The notes: generated by a model not told the origin, from the sequence alone. A stretch of 16,229 nucleotides of DNA from Bacteroidota bacterium (GCA_023488865.1 JAMDDG010000451.1:1-16229), one strand, 5' to 3'; positions 1-8,935 are shown, numbered from the stretch's first letter. Program-made: numbers and translations.

Positions 1-471
1 GAAGTGTGGGTGCGTCCTGTACAGGGTGGCGTCGAATTGACCCGCGAGCAGTTCAAAGACCTGTTGAATAATAAACCGGTCTTTGTTGAGGGCATGATCG
101 ACCAATCCAAACTGCCCAAGCAGGAGCAGGGATCGAAGCAAACCGAAGCCACCGACCAAAAGGGGCAAAAGTATAACGCCTGGGTATGGCCGGATCAGGA
201 CGCCGGGCGCATCCGCCACACCAGCCTGCCACCCGAACAATGGAAAGAGGCACAGGCCAAAAAGCAGGCGCAACCCGCCGAAGGCTTCAAAACGCAGGTT
301 GCAGTAAACAACGAGGGCAAAACCAACGAGGCGACCAGGCAATCGACCGAACCTCTGAAGAAAGGCCAAACGCAGCCTACCGAAAAGCAGCAGGAGAAGA
401 AAGATCAAAAGCAACAGGAGCAACGGCAATCACTTGCCAAGCCCAAAAAAAACGTTGGACATAAGCTGTAA
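1..471 (+). CDS. DUF3945-type conjugative-element protein, C-terminal part (5' end outside the window)
   Basis: The frame is already open at base 1 (GAA GTG TGG), so this is the 3' part of a longer gene; the GTG at base 4 is not a convincing start. The first ~75 visible residues resemble the repeated unit of DUF3945 proteins: WVRPVQGGVELT followed by EQFKDLLNNKPVFVEGM, then a KYNAWVW stretch. Such proteins are typically encoded just before topoisomerase III in Bacteroidota conjugative elements. The remaining ~80 residues are rich in Gln, Lys and Glu and look disordered, ending in a basic tail. The biochemical role of the family is not known to me. The stop lies 33 bases before topB in the same direction, so co-transcription is likely. 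The family call rests on remembered motif similarity plus gene order. Confidence 0.75.
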   Translation, partial: EVWVRPVQGGVELTREQFKDLLNNKPVFVEGMIDQSKLPKQEQGSKQTEATDQKGQKYNAWVWPDQDAGRIRHTSLPPEQWKEAQAKKQAQPAEGFKTQVAVNNEGKTNEATRQSTEPLKKGQTQPTEKQQEKKDQKQQEQRQSLAKPKKNVGHKL

Positions 472-485
472 TCTAAGATTTATCA

Positions 486-504
486 ACCACTAAAAAAATC
501 AACG
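486..504 (+). promoter_or_regulatory. A-rich translation-initiation leader of topB, identical to the one before the DUF1896 gene
   Basis: ACCACTAAAAAAATCAA (486-502) stands just before the topB ATG at 505. The same 17 bases occur at 2749-2765 before the next gene's ATG, at almost the same distance, and both genes begin ATGAAA. There is no Shine-Dalgarno box; A-rich sequence before the start is typical of Bacteroidota. The exact match suggests a shared, possibly regulated, initiation element. Confidence 0.55.
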
Positions 505-2616
505 ATGAAAGTCATCATAGCAGAAAAGCCAAGCGTAGCGCGTGATATTGCCACTATCGTGGGTGCAACGTCGAAAAAAGACGGATATATGGAGGGTCGC
601 GGCTGGGCTGTTACCTGGGCGTTCGGCCACCTGGTAGGACTGGCGATGCCCGAAGCCTACGGATTTAGGAGTTTCCAGCGCGAAAAACTGCCGATACTCC
701 CGCAGGAGTTTATCCTGATTTCCCGCCAGATCAAAGAGGGGAAAGAGTATAAGAACGATCCCGGCGTAATAAAGCAACTTAAAATCATCAAAGAGCTGTT
801 CTCCAAAGCTGACGGCATTGTCGTGGCAACAGACGCCGGACGGGAAGGCGAATTAATCTTCCGATACATCTACAATTATGTAGGCTGTTCCCGCCCGTTC
901 CAACGACTATGGATCAGCTCGCTTACCGACAAGGCCATCAAAGAGGGTTTTCAGAACCTCAAACCCGGCAGCGATTATGACAACCTTTATTTATCGGCGA
1001 AAGCACGGAGCCAGGCCGATTGGGTAGTCGGAATTAACGCCTCACAAGCCCTGTCTATTGCTGCCGGGCGCGGATCATGGTCACTCGGTCGCGTTCAAAC
1101 CCCGACACTGGCGATGATTTTAAGTTGCTTTATTACGCCGGAGGATTTCAAACCGCAAACGTACTTCAAATTAAGGCTGCACACGGCCAAAGATGTAACG
1201 GTGTTCGCCGTTCTATCGGTGGATAAATACGACAGCCGTCCCGCAGCGGACGAAGTGCTGCAACAGGTGAAGGTTGCCGGAACCGTCCGCGTTACGACTG
1301 TCGAAAAGAAAGAGGTGAAGCAGGAACCGCCTTTGCTTTATGACCTCACTACGCTCCAAAAAGAGGCCAACAGCAAGCACGGCTTTTCAGCGGAAAAGAC
1401 GTTGAACATCGCCCAGTCGTTGTATGAGGGCAAGAAGATTTCCTATCCGCGTACCGGAAGTAGGTATATTTCCGCTGACGTGCTGGATGAAATACCACAC
1501 CTGATCGCTACATTAAAAAACCATCACCGCTTCGGTGCTTACGCGGCGGGGATGGAAAACATTGTGTTAAACATCCGCTGCGTGGACGATAAGAAGGTAA
1601 CCGATCACCATGCGCTTATCATCACCGGAGATCCGGCGGACGGATTGACCGGCGATGAGCGGACGATTTACGATATGGTGGCGGGGCGTATGCTGGAGGC
1701 TTTTTCCAATCGTTGCACCAAAGAGAACACCTGCGTTTCTCTGGAAGCCGCCGGCGTACACTTTGTCGCAAAGGGCAGCGTAACGCTACTTCCCGGCTGG
1801 CGGTCTGTGTTCAACGCCACCGATGAAGAAGCGCAGGATGAGGATGTAATCACGCTGCCCGCACTCGCCGAAGGCGATACGCTTTCCATCCTAGATATGG
1901 AAGTGTTGGAAAAGCAAACCAAGCCCCGCCCGTTGCATACCGAAGCCTCGTTGCTTTCGACAATGGAGAGTGCCGGTAAGGAGTGCGAAAACGAAGAAGA
2001 ACGCGAAGCAATGAAAGACGCCGGTATCGGTACGCCTGCTACCCGCGCCGCGATTATCGAAACGCTCTTTGCCCGTGAATATATCCAGCGCGAGAAAAAA
2101 GCTTTGGTTCCCACGAATAAAGGGTTGATAGTTTACCTTGCCGTGAAAGAAAAGAAAATCGCTGACGTGGCGATGACCGGAAGCTGGGAACACGACCTTG
2201 CCAAAATCGGCTCCGGTGAAATGGATGCCGCTACGTTCCACCGCTCGATAGAGGTTTACGCCTCACAAATTACTATAGAATTGCTCGACATTCCGTTTGA
2301 ACGCAAGGACGACCGCCCCGGTTGCAGTTGCCCCAAGTGCAAAAACGGTCAGGTCGTATTTTTTCAGAAAGTCGCCAAGTGCAATAACGAACATTGCGGG
2401 CTGACTGTGTTCCGCAGCATTGCCAAAAAGGATTTGACCGACACACAGCTTACTTCCCTTATGGTAAATGGCGCAACGCCCATGATTAAAGGTTTTGTAA
2501 GCAGCAAGACGGGTAACACGTTCGAGGCTGCCGTCGCATTTGACGCGGAGTATAAGACTGTGTTCAAATTCCCCGAAAACAAAAAGGGTGGCCATAAAAA
2601 AAGTAGAACGAAGTAA
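505..2616 (+). CDS. topB: DNA topoisomerase III (type IA), related to CTnDOT Exc
   Basis: This is a complete 703-residue type IA topoisomerase, which relaxes and decatenates DNA through a transient 5'-phosphotyrosine single-strand break. The N-terminal TOPRIM fold is visible: Glu7 in IIAEKPS and the acidic motif at Asp110 in DAGREGE (110-116). The catalytic tyrosine is Tyr314 in SYPRTGS. A motif near residues 508-516 (GIGTPATRA) is also typical of the family. The C-terminus carries a Cys cluster (Cys607, 609, 612, 626, 631) that probably forms a zinc ribbon, then a Lys-rich tail. Length and type match topoisomerase III proteins carried by Bacteroidota conjugative elements, including the CTnDOT excision protein Exc (family knowledge). 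A role in excision or transfer of the element is inferred from context; a chromosomal-type housekeeping role is less likely. The start at 505 is supported by the A-rich leader and the conserved N-terminus. Confidence 0.95.
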   Translation: MKVIIAEKPSVARDIATIVGATSKKDGYMEGRGWAVTWAFGHLVGLAMPEAYGFRSFQREKLPILPQEFILISRQIKEGKEYKNDPGVIKQLKIIKELFSKADGIVVATDAGREGELIFRYIYNYVGCSRPFQRLWISSLTDKAIKEGFQNLKPGSDYDNLYLSAKARSQADWVVGINASQALSIAAGRGSWSLGRVQTPTLAMILSCFITPEDFKPQTYFKLRLHTAKDVTVFAVLSVDKYDSRPAADEVLQQVKVAGTVRVTTVEKKEVKQEPPLLYDLTTLQKEANSKHGFSAEKTLNIAQSLYEGKKISYPRTGSRYISADVLDEIPHLIATLKNHHRFGAYAAGMENIVLNIRCVDDKKVTDHHALIITGDPADGLTGDERTIYDMVAGRMLEAFSNRCTKENTCVSLEAAGVHFVAKGSVTLLPGWRSVFNATDEEAQDEDVITLPALAEGDTLSILDMEVLEKQTKPRPLHTEASLLSTMESAGKECENEEEREAMKDAGIGTPATRAAIIETLFAREYIQREKKALVPTNKGLIVYLAVKEKKIADVAMTGSWEHDLAKIGSGEMDAATFHRSIEVYASQITIELLDIPFERKDDRPGCSCPKCKNGQVVFFQKVAKCNNEHCGLTVFRSIAKKDLTDTQLTSLMVNGATPMIKGFVSSKTGNTFEAAVAFDAEYKTVFKFPENKKGGHKKSRTK

Positions 2617-2622
2617 ATTCCT

Positions 2623-2630
2623 TAACTTTG
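2623..2630 (+). promoter_or_regulatory. Candidate Bacteroidota -7 promoter box (TAnnTTTG)
   Basis: TAACTTTG matches the TAnnTTTG -7 consensus exactly and lies seven bases after the topB stop. No TTTG -33 box is seen at the expected distance, so the promoter may be weak or need an activator. If used, transcription would start near 2637 and give a leader of about 130 bases before the DUF1896 gene. Confidence 0.4.
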
Positions 2631-2680
2631 CCACTGAAAGAATCTATGACTTGCTAATTTGGGATAATTGCCTGACATCG

Positions 2681-2768
2681 GATTTTTTTAGTGGTGGCGT
2701 CCGGGGCAAGGCTTCGGACGCTTTTTTCTTTCCCTCCCGTTTTTATTTACCACTAAAAAAATCAAAAG
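2681..2768 (+). promoter_or_regulatory. Structured leader: 15-base perfect inverted repeat whose second arm precedes the DUF1896 start codon
   Basis: GATTTTTTTAGTGGT (2681-2695) is the exact reverse complement of ACCACTAAAAAAATC (2749-2763); 53 bases separate the arms. The second arm ends five bases before the ATG at 2769, so pairing would bury the A-rich initiation region. A separate hairpin followed by a T-run lies between the arms. Seen directly: the repeat and its position. Inferred: a translational brake, and perhaps a switch between alternative structures. I know of no named riboswitch class that it matches. Confidence 0.55.
2697..2727 (+). terminator. Terminator-like hairpin inside the DUF1896 leader (possible attenuator)
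   Basis: GCGTCCGGGG (2697-2706) pairs with CTTCGGACGC (2712-2721): seven Watson-Crick pairs, two G-T pairs and one G-C pair, closing a five-base loop. Six T follow at once (2722-2727). This is the form of an intrinsic terminator. It could end topB transcription, or act as an attenuator if a promoter at 2623-2630 is used. Confidence 0.6.
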
Positions 2769-3215
2769 ATGAAAGCAACAAATAAATCTACAGCCGTGGA
2801 ATTATCCTGGTTCCGGCTCTCTCTACTTTCTTATTTACGTGAATCGCATCCCGATAAAGCCGCCGACAGGCAGTTTATCGCCTCGCGGGGTGATGCGGCA
2901 GCCCAAGTGTACAGCGATATTATCAAATTGGGCGGCTCACACGACGAAGCCGAAGAAGTCGCCTCCCAAACCCTTTACGCCGGATTACATTTCTCCCCTT
3001 ACCGTACCATTGTAAACATCCTTTGGGACGAGTTTGCAGACGAAATAGATCCTGCGCTGGCCGAGGGGGTGGCAATGGAATTACAGCCCCACCTTACCGG
3101 TGTCTTTGAAAAATATACATTGTCGGACGATTTCGCCGATAGTCAGGAGTACAGGTTACTCTACATGGAACTGACGGGCGCAATCCAAACATTCCTCGAA
3201 GATGGCGTTCAATAA
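2769..3215 (+). CDS. DUF1896 family protein of conjugative elements
   Basis: This 148-residue soluble protein looks mainly helical and has no signal peptide or membrane segment. It matches DUF1896 proteins by size, by an N-terminal ELSWFRLSLLSYLRESHP-like stretch, and by its fixed place between topB and the giant helicase in Bacteroidota elements. Its function is unknown. Many acidic residues (Asp and Glu in the SHDEAEEVAS and WDEFADEIDP regions) make DNA binding on its own unlikely; a partner role to one of the flanking DNA enzymes is a guess. The 3' end overlaps the helicase gene by 14 bases, which implies translational coupling. The start is set by the A-rich leader repeated from topB, and expression may be controlled by the structured leader. 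Confidence 0.8.
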   Translation: MKATNKSTAVELSWFRLSLLSYLRESHPDKAADRQFIASRGDAAAQVYSDIIKLGGSHDEAEEVASQTLYAGLHFSPYRTIVNILWDEFADEIDPALAEGVAMELQPHLTGVFEKYTLSDDFADSQEYRLLYMELTGAIQTFLEDGVQ

Positions 3216-6200
3216 GAAAACCCACCTTCGGGACAATATCGAGGCGATCCGTTTAGCGTTCAGCCTTGATAAAGAGGGACGGCAGGCTACGCCCGCCGAG
3301 CGGGAAACATTGAAAGCCTACTGCGGTTTCGGGGGAATCAAAGCCGTGTTGAATCCTGCCGACAAACCGGAAGACGTGCAGCATTGGACGAAAACCGACA
3401 GCGAATTGTTTCCGCTGGTTATGCAGTTGCACGATGTACTGCGTAGCGGTTCGGAAAATACCGCCGAATACAACCGCTATGTTTCTTCATTGAAAAATTC
3501 GGTATTGTCCGCCTTTTACACCCCGCCCAAAGTGGTGGACGCACTGGCGGCGGCATTGAAGGAAAGCGGCATTGAGCCGGTGCGCCTGCTAGACCCCTCC
3601 GCCGGAACAGGCATCTTTTCCGATGCTGTCCGGCTGTTGAATCCGCGCTGTGAAACCGCGCAATTTGAAAAAGATATGCTGACGGGTAAAATCCTTTCGC
3701 ACCTGAACCCAACCGGAAACGTGCGGGTGGAAGGATTTGAAAACATTGAACCCCGCTACAACGGTTATTTCGATGTGGCAGCCAGCAATATCCCGTTCGG
3801 TGATATAGCTGTTTTCGATCCGGCTTACCTCCACTCCAAAGACCCGGTGCACAAGCTGGCCAGCGGCACGATACACAACTATTTCTTTATGAAAGGCGTC
3901 GATTGCGTCCGCGAAGGCGGGCTGGTGGCGTTCATCACCTCGCAGGGCGTGTTGAACGCCGAAAGCAACCGCCCCGTGCGTGAATGGTTGATGGAGCGGT
4001 GCGAACCGGTTTCCGCCGTCCGCTTCCCGAACAATCTCTTTACCGACCATGCAGGCACGGAAGTCGGCAGCGACCTGATAATTCTGCAAAAGAAATCGCC
4101 GGACGGGGAATTATCCGAGCGCCAACAGGATTTTATCAATAGCCGCAAGTTATCCAACGGTATTTCGATTAATAACCTGTTCCAAACATTTGACCAGGTA
4201 ATTCACGACGAGGTAAAAGTCGGAACCGACCCATACGGCAAGCCTGCAATGGAGTTTACCCACTCCGGCGGCGTGGGTGCTATTGCCACCGAATTGCGCG
4301 GGATGTTGCGGGAAGATTTTTCCAAGCATTTGGATATTCAGGATTATCTGTCCCATGCACGAGATATGCCAGAACGGCTGCAACCGCAGAATTTAACTAC
4401 AGAAGATGTCAAGTCGCAACTTAAACCGGATGAATCCCGCTTTCCCGACGACCTCGATCCTTTTTGGCAAGCTATTGAAGACTATTGGTTCCCTGACGGA
4501 AAGGCGTTTGGGGATAAGGAAAGACAAACCGTTACCAAAATACCAGAAAAACCTATTCAAGCGGGAATACAGGGTTCCCTTAACTTCGCCTTTTCCGATC
4601 CGGTTCCGCCACTGGCACAAACCTACGAGCCGACTACAGAGGCAAAAACGGTGGAACCAGCGTATAGCATCAATAACCAACCGCTCATATCACTGTATGA
4701 TTTATTCGGCTTGTCCGCCGAGGAACGTACACAGATCAAACCCAAATCCAACCGCTCCCGTCGTTGGATGGAAATACCACAGCCAAAAGCAAAGCAGGGG
4801 CGGAAATCCTCAAAAAAGGAGGATGACCGTGCGCCATTGGATTGGAGGGAGAAATTAATGCTGCAATCCCGCCAAAAAGAACAACAGGCAAAACAGGGGT
4901 CAACTGTTTCCCCGATAGCCGATGCCCGAAAGGAGGAACAGCTTGAAAACCTCAAAAGGGAAACGGAACGGGAAGAACGGACGAAGCCCATCCCTTTTGT
5001 CCTACCGGAACAGGGATTACCAAAGCATTATAAGGAAGGGTCGCTGGTAACAAACGCGGACAATCGCATTGGCTACCTACACGATTTAGAGGGTTTCCGT
5101 CCCATGTTTCACCCGCTCGAACTTTTGCCCCAACAGCAAAGACGGGCATCGCTCTACATCGAAATCCGTGATACCTATCACCACCTTTACCTGAACGAAG
5201 CCGACACACTGCGGGAAAATCCAGCCCTGCGTCAGATGCTTAATCGCCTGTACGACGATTTTACGAAAGAATTCGGCAACCTGAACGACCCCAAGAATCT
5301 TGACCTTATTAAGATGGATGCCGGAGGTCGGGAAATCCTTTCTCTGGAGCGCTACCACGAGGGCAAGGCGGTAAAGGCGGATATTTTCGAGCGCCCGGTG
5401 GCATTCAATACCCGCGAGATTACCCATGCCGACAATGCCCGCGACGCGCTGGCCGCTTCGCTCAACAAACACGGGACGGTCGATCTGGGGTACATGGCAT
5501 CCCTGACGGGCGGAACGGAAGAAAACCTGCTGACGGAATTGAAAGGAAAGGTTTACTTTAATCCGCTGGTGGGCAGCTACGAGATAGCCGACAAGTTCAT
5601 CGCCGGTAACGTCATTTCCAAAGCGGACGAGGTACAAAAATTTATCGACAGCCACCCTGACCATGAGGCAGCCCGTGAATCGCTGGCAGCTTTGCGGGAG
5701 GCCAGGCCGAAGCCTATCGACTTCGACGATTTGGATTTTAACTTCGGGGAACGATGGATACCTACCGGCATCTATGCCGCCTACGCTTCGTACCTTTTTG
5801 AAACGGAAGTAACGGTAACATATGCCTCCAGCCGCGACGAGTTCAGCCTCAACGCCCGCTCCCGAAACGCCAATATCACGGAAAAATACGGCGTTCGCAG
5901 CGAAAACCGCCTGTTCGACGGGGTTGCCCTGATGCGCCATGCCCTACACGATACCACGCCAGACATTACCAAAACGGTCATGGAGGGAGAACGCGAGGTC
6001 AAAGTACCCGACGGGCAGGCAATCCAACTGGCCAACAGTAAAATCGACGAAATGCGTAACGGGTTCTCGGACTGGCTCAGGGAACAATCGCCGGAATTTA
6101 AAGACAGGCTGGCCGGCCTTTATAACCGCACGTTCAACTGTTTCGTGCGACCGGAGTACGACGGCAGCCACCAGATCTTTCCGGGGCTCGACCTGAAAGC

Positions 6201-8892
6201 TCTCGGTATCGACGACCTGTATAAGAGCCAAAAAGATGCTGTCTGGATGCTTAAAACCAACGGGGGAGGCATCTGCGACCACGAAGTCGGGGCAGGCAAA
6301 ACATTGGTTATGTGCTGTGGGGCAATGGAAATGAAGCGGCTGGGACTGGCTAACAAACCGATGATTATCGCCCTGAAAGCTAACGTACACGAGATAGCGC
6401 AGACCTTTTGCACCGCCTATCCGAACGCAAAGGTACTCTATCCGGGCAAGGAGGATTTTACCCTCACCAAACGCGCCCGCATCTTCAACGAGATGAAAAA
6501 TAATAATTGGGATGCGGTGATTTTGACCCATGAACAATTCGGTATGATTCCGCAATCCCCCGAAATCCAGCGCGACATTTTGCAGAAAGAGTTGGATAGC
6601 GTGGAAGAAAATCTGGAAGTACTGCGTAATCAGGGCAGGGAGGTTTCCAACTATATGCTCAAAGGCTGTCAGAAACGGCAGGCGAACCTTGAAGCCCGCC
6701 TGAAAGGGATAGCCCACCAGATAGAGAGCCGCAAGGATGATGCGGTGGATTTCAGGCGCATAGGTATCGACCACTTGTTTGTGGACGAATCACACAAATT
6801 CAAAAACCTCACCTTTACCACCCGGCACGACCGCGTGGCAGGGTTGGGAAATTCGGAAGGCTCACAACGGGCGCTCAATATGCTGTTCGCCCTGCGAACC
6901 ATTCAGGATCGCACGGGTAAAGACCTCGGTGCAACATATCTTTCAGGTACGACGATTTCAAATTCGCTTACCGAATTGTACTTGCTCTTTAAATATTTAC
7001 GCCCGAAAGAACTGGAACGGCAAGGGATTAACACGTTCGACGCTTGGGCGGCTATCTTCGCCAAGAAAACCAAAGATTATGAGTTTTCGGTGACCAATCA
7101 GATTGTGCAGAAAGAGCGGTTCCGGTATTTTATCAAAGTACCCGAACTGGCCGCTTTTTATTCTGAAATTACTGACTTCCGTACGGCGAAGGACATCGGT
7201 ATCGACCGCCCCGAAAAGAACGAAATCCTGCACAATATTCCACCCACACCCGACCAGCAGGATTTTATACAAAAACTTATGACCTTTGCCAAAACGGGCG
7301 ACGCTACCATTTTAGGACGGGAACCGCTTTCGGAAAGTGAGGAAAAAGCAAAGATGCTCATTGCTACGGACTACGCCCGTAAAATGAGCCTCGACATGCG
7401 GCTGATTGATCCGCAGAAGTACGGCGACCATATCGACAACAAGGCCAGCCATTGTGCTGCTGTCATTGCCGGTTACTACAAAACGTTTACAGCACAAAAA
7501 GGGACGCAGTTTGTCTTTTCCGACCTGGGAACTTACAAACCGGATATATGGAACCCGTGCAGCGAGATTAAAAATAAACTCGTCGCGCAGTATGGTATTC
7601 CACCCTCCGAGATAAGGTTTATTCAGGAAGCCGGAACGGAGAAATCCCGCAAGGCGATGATTAAGGATATGAACGAGGGTAATATCCGTGTTTTGTTCGG
7701 CTCAACCGAAATGCTCGGTACGGGCGTAAACGCCCAGAAACGCTGTGTGGCTGTCCATCACTTAGATGCACCCTGGCGGCCAAGCGATCTGGAACAGCGC
7801 GACGGGAGGGCGATCCGAAAGGGTAATAAAGTGGCTAAATTCCATGCAGATAACAAGGTCGACGTGGTGATTTACGCAGTTGAAAAGTCGCTAGACGCTT
7901 ATAAGTTTGGGTTGTTGCACAACAAACAGCTATTTATCAACCAGCTAAAGAATAACAACATGGGTAGCCGTACCATTGACGAGGGGAGCATGGATGAAAA
8001 AAGCGGTATGAATTTCTCCGAATATGTGGCTATCCTTTCCGGTAATACCGAATTGCTGGAGAAGGCGAGGCTGGAGAAAAAAATTGCATCGCTGGAAAGC
8101 GAGCGGCAGGCGTTCGTGCGCGGCAAGTCCTCAACCCGCTACAAGCTGGAGGGAATCATGCAGACTGTCGAAACTAATAAGGGTTTTATCGCCCGCATAT
8201 CCAAAGACGTGGAAACGTTCAACGCCCGTGTGCAAATTGCGCCGGACGGGACGCGCCTTAATCCGGTCAAATTAGACGGCTTTGCGGCGACCGACCCCGT
8301 GTCCGTCGGCAAGAAGCTGAACGAGATCGCCGACAAAGCGCGGACGCACGGCCTGTCGGAACCCATTGGATCGCTCTACGGTTTTACCTTGCTGGTGAAG
8401 TCAGAAACCACAGTGAAGGACGGCTTCGATCTGGTGCAGAACCGCTTCTTCATCAAAGGCGAGGGCGAGATTTTGTATAACTACAATCACGGACACATTG
8501 CCGTCGATCCGAAAACGGCGGCAGCCAATTTTCTGAACGCCCTTGACACCATGCCCGCCCTGCTGGAGAAGTATAAAACGGACAACGAAAAGCTGATGAA
8601 AGACGTTCCCGTGCTCAAAACAGTAGTGGAAAGTGTCTGGAAGAAAGAGGACGAATTAAAAGGACTGAAATCAGAAATGGCCGTCATGGAGCGCAAGATT
8701 GAAGCCTCGCTGAAACCTATCGAGCAGAGCGTCGGAATAATGCCCGGTATTCCGAAAGAGGACACTAAATCGTTCCAGGTTCCGGAAGGGTTACGGGCGG
8801 TCAAAGAGGTCATGGGTGACAGGCTGGTTATCGCCCGGATTAATAATGTCATCAAACAAGAATCGGCTATATCAAAGGGGATCAAAATATAA
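3202..8892 (+). CDS. Giant DarB-like fusion: N6-adenine methylase-like domain plus SNF2-type helicase
   Basis: This 1896-residue protein has two enzymatic parts. The N-terminal part carries CGFGG (41-45), a FYTP stretch near 100, the S-adenosylmethionine-binding motif DPSAGTG (131-137), and NIPFG at 196-200 where adenine methylases usually have NPPY or NPPF. Residues ~394-600 are a polar, Gln/Lys/Glu-rich linker. The helicase part has a Walker A-like EVGAGKT (1028-1034, Lys1033), a coiled-coil-like insertion at ~1134-1183, a DESH box (1195-1198), GTGVNAQ (1506-1512) and motif VI with Gln1532, Arg1536 and Arg1539. A charged helical C-terminus follows. The layout resembles phage P1 DarB and similar plasmid proteins, some of which act against restriction (family knowledge). 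For this gene, a role in protecting or processing transferred DNA is inference. The start overlaps the DUF1896 gene. Whether the methylase is active is uncertain because of the changed motif IV. Confidence 0.9.
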   Translation: MAFNKKTHLRDNIEAIRLAFSLDKEGRQATPAERETLKAYCGFGGIKAVLNPADKPEDVQHWTKTDSELFPLVMQLHDVLRSGSENTAEYNRYVSSLKNSVLSAFYTPPKVVDALAAALKESGIEPVRLLDPSAGTGIFSDAVRLLNPRCETAQFEKDMLTGKILSHLNPTGNVRVEGFENIEPRYNGYFDVAASNIPFGDIAVFDPAYLHSKDPVHKLASGTIHNYFFMKGVDCVREGGLVAFITSQGVLNAESNRPVREWLMERCEPVSAVRFPNNLFTDHAGTEVGSDLIILQKKSPDGELSERQQDFINSRKLSNGISINNLFQTFDQVIHDEVKVGTDPYGKPAMEFTHSGGVGAIATELRGMLREDFSKHLDIQDYLSHARDMPERLQPQNLTTEDVKSQLKPDESRFPDDLDPFWQAIEDYWFPDGKAFGDKERQTVTKIPEKPIQAGIQGSLNFAFSDPVPPLAQTYEPTTEAKTVEPAYSINNQPLISLYDLFGLSAEERTQIKPKSNRSRRWMEIPQPKAKQGRKSSKKEDDRAPLDWREKLMLQSRQKEQQAKQGSTVSPIADARKEEQLENLKRETEREERTKPIPFVLPEQGLPKHYKEGSLVTNADNRIGYLHDLEGFRPMFHPLELLPQQQRRASLYIEIRDTYHHLYLNEADTLRENPALRQMLNRLYDDFTKEFGNLNDPKNLDLIKMDAGGREILSLERYHEGKAVKADIFERPVAFNTREITHADNARDALAASLNKHGTVDLGYMASLTGGTEENLLTELKGKVYFNPLVGSYEIADKFIAGNVISKADEVQKFIDSHPDHEAARESLAALREARPKPIDFDDLDFNFGERWIPTGIYAAYASYLFETEVTVTYASSRDEFSLNARSRNANITEKYGVRSENRLFDGVALMRHALHDTTPDITKTVMEGEREVKVPDGQAIQLANSKIDEMRNGFSDWLREQSPEFKDRLAGLYNRTFNCFVRPEYDGSHQIFPGLDLKALGIDDLYKSQKDAVWMLKTNGGGICDHEVGAGKTLVMCCGAMEMKRLGLANKPMIIALKANVHEIAQTFCTAYPNAKVLYPGKEDFTLTKRARIFNEMKNNNWDAVILTHEQFGMIPQSPEIQRDILQKELDSVEENLEVLRNQGREVSNYMLKGCQKRQANLEARLKGIAHQIESRKDDAVDFRRIGIDHLFVDESHKFKNLTFTTRHDRVAGLGNSEGSQRALNMLFALRTIQDRTGKDLGATYLSGTTISNSLTELYLLFKYLRPKELERQGINTFDAWAAIFAKKTKDYEFSVTNQIVQKERFRYFIKVPELAAFYSEITDFRTAKDIGIDRPEKNEILHNIPPTPDQQDFIQKLMTFAKTGDATILGREPLSESEEKAKMLIATDYARKMSLDMRLIDPQKYGDHIDNKASHCAAVIAGYYKTFTAQKGTQFVFSDLGTYKPDIWNPCSEIKNKLVAQYGIPPSEIRFIQEAGTEKSRKAMIKDMNEGNIRVLFGSTEMLGTGVNAQKRCVAVHHLDAPWRPSDLEQRDGRAIRKGNKVAKFHADNKVDVVIYAVEKSLDAYKFGLLHNKQLFINQLKNNNMGSRTIDEGSMDEKSGMNFSEYVAILSGNTELLEKARLEKKIASLESERQAFVRGKSSTRYKLEGIMQTVETNKGFIARISKDVETFNARVQIAPDGTRLNPVKLDGFAATDPVSVGKKLNEIADKARTHGLSEPIGSLYGFTLLVKSETTVKDGFDLVQNRFFIKGEGEILYNYNHGHIAVDPKTAAANFLNALDTMPALLEKYKTDNEKLMKDVPVLKTVVESVWKKEDELKGLKSEMAVMERKIEASLKPIEQSVGIMPGIPKEDTKSFQVPEGLRAVKEVMGDRLVIARINNVIKQESAISKGIKI

Positions 8893-8894
8893 AT

Positions 8895-8935
8895 AAACAC
8901 TTCGGTAGCCTAGTGGTTGTCGGGGTGTTTTTATT
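8895..8935. terminator. Bidirectional terminator between the convergent helicase and abiH genes
   Basis: AAACACTTCG (8895-8904) pairs with CGGGGTGTTT (8921-8930) with two G-T pairs, over a 16-base loop. It is followed by TTATTAATTT on the + strand and by an A/T-rich run on the other. It starts two bases after the helicase stop and ends at the abiH stop, so it can serve both convergent genes. Confidence 0.65.

Noticed and set aside
2621..2631. TTAACTTTGC as a CTnDOT-type attachment core (GTAnnTTTGC)
   Set aside because: The first base does not match, it lies inside a coherent gene cluster and not at an element edge, and no integrase or second copy is visible. It is better read as a -7 promoter box.
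2540..2785. An 81-codon + strand frame running through the topB end and the DUF1896 leader
   Set aside because: It starts within topB, crosses the hairpin and inverted repeat, and ends just after the DUF1896 start codon. The sequence is better explained as an untranslated structured leader.
4406..4858. A 150-codon + strand frame within the linker part of the giant helicase
   Set aside because: It lies fully inside the helicase gene in another frame, with a basic, Ser/Pro-rich translation typical of an out-of-frame reading.
5086..6774. Long open frames on the - strand (284 and 276 codons) inside the helicase gene
   Set aside because: They are mirror frames of a strongly conserved, motif-bearing + strand gene with biased codon use; their translations show no recognisable domain and they lack plausible start contexts.
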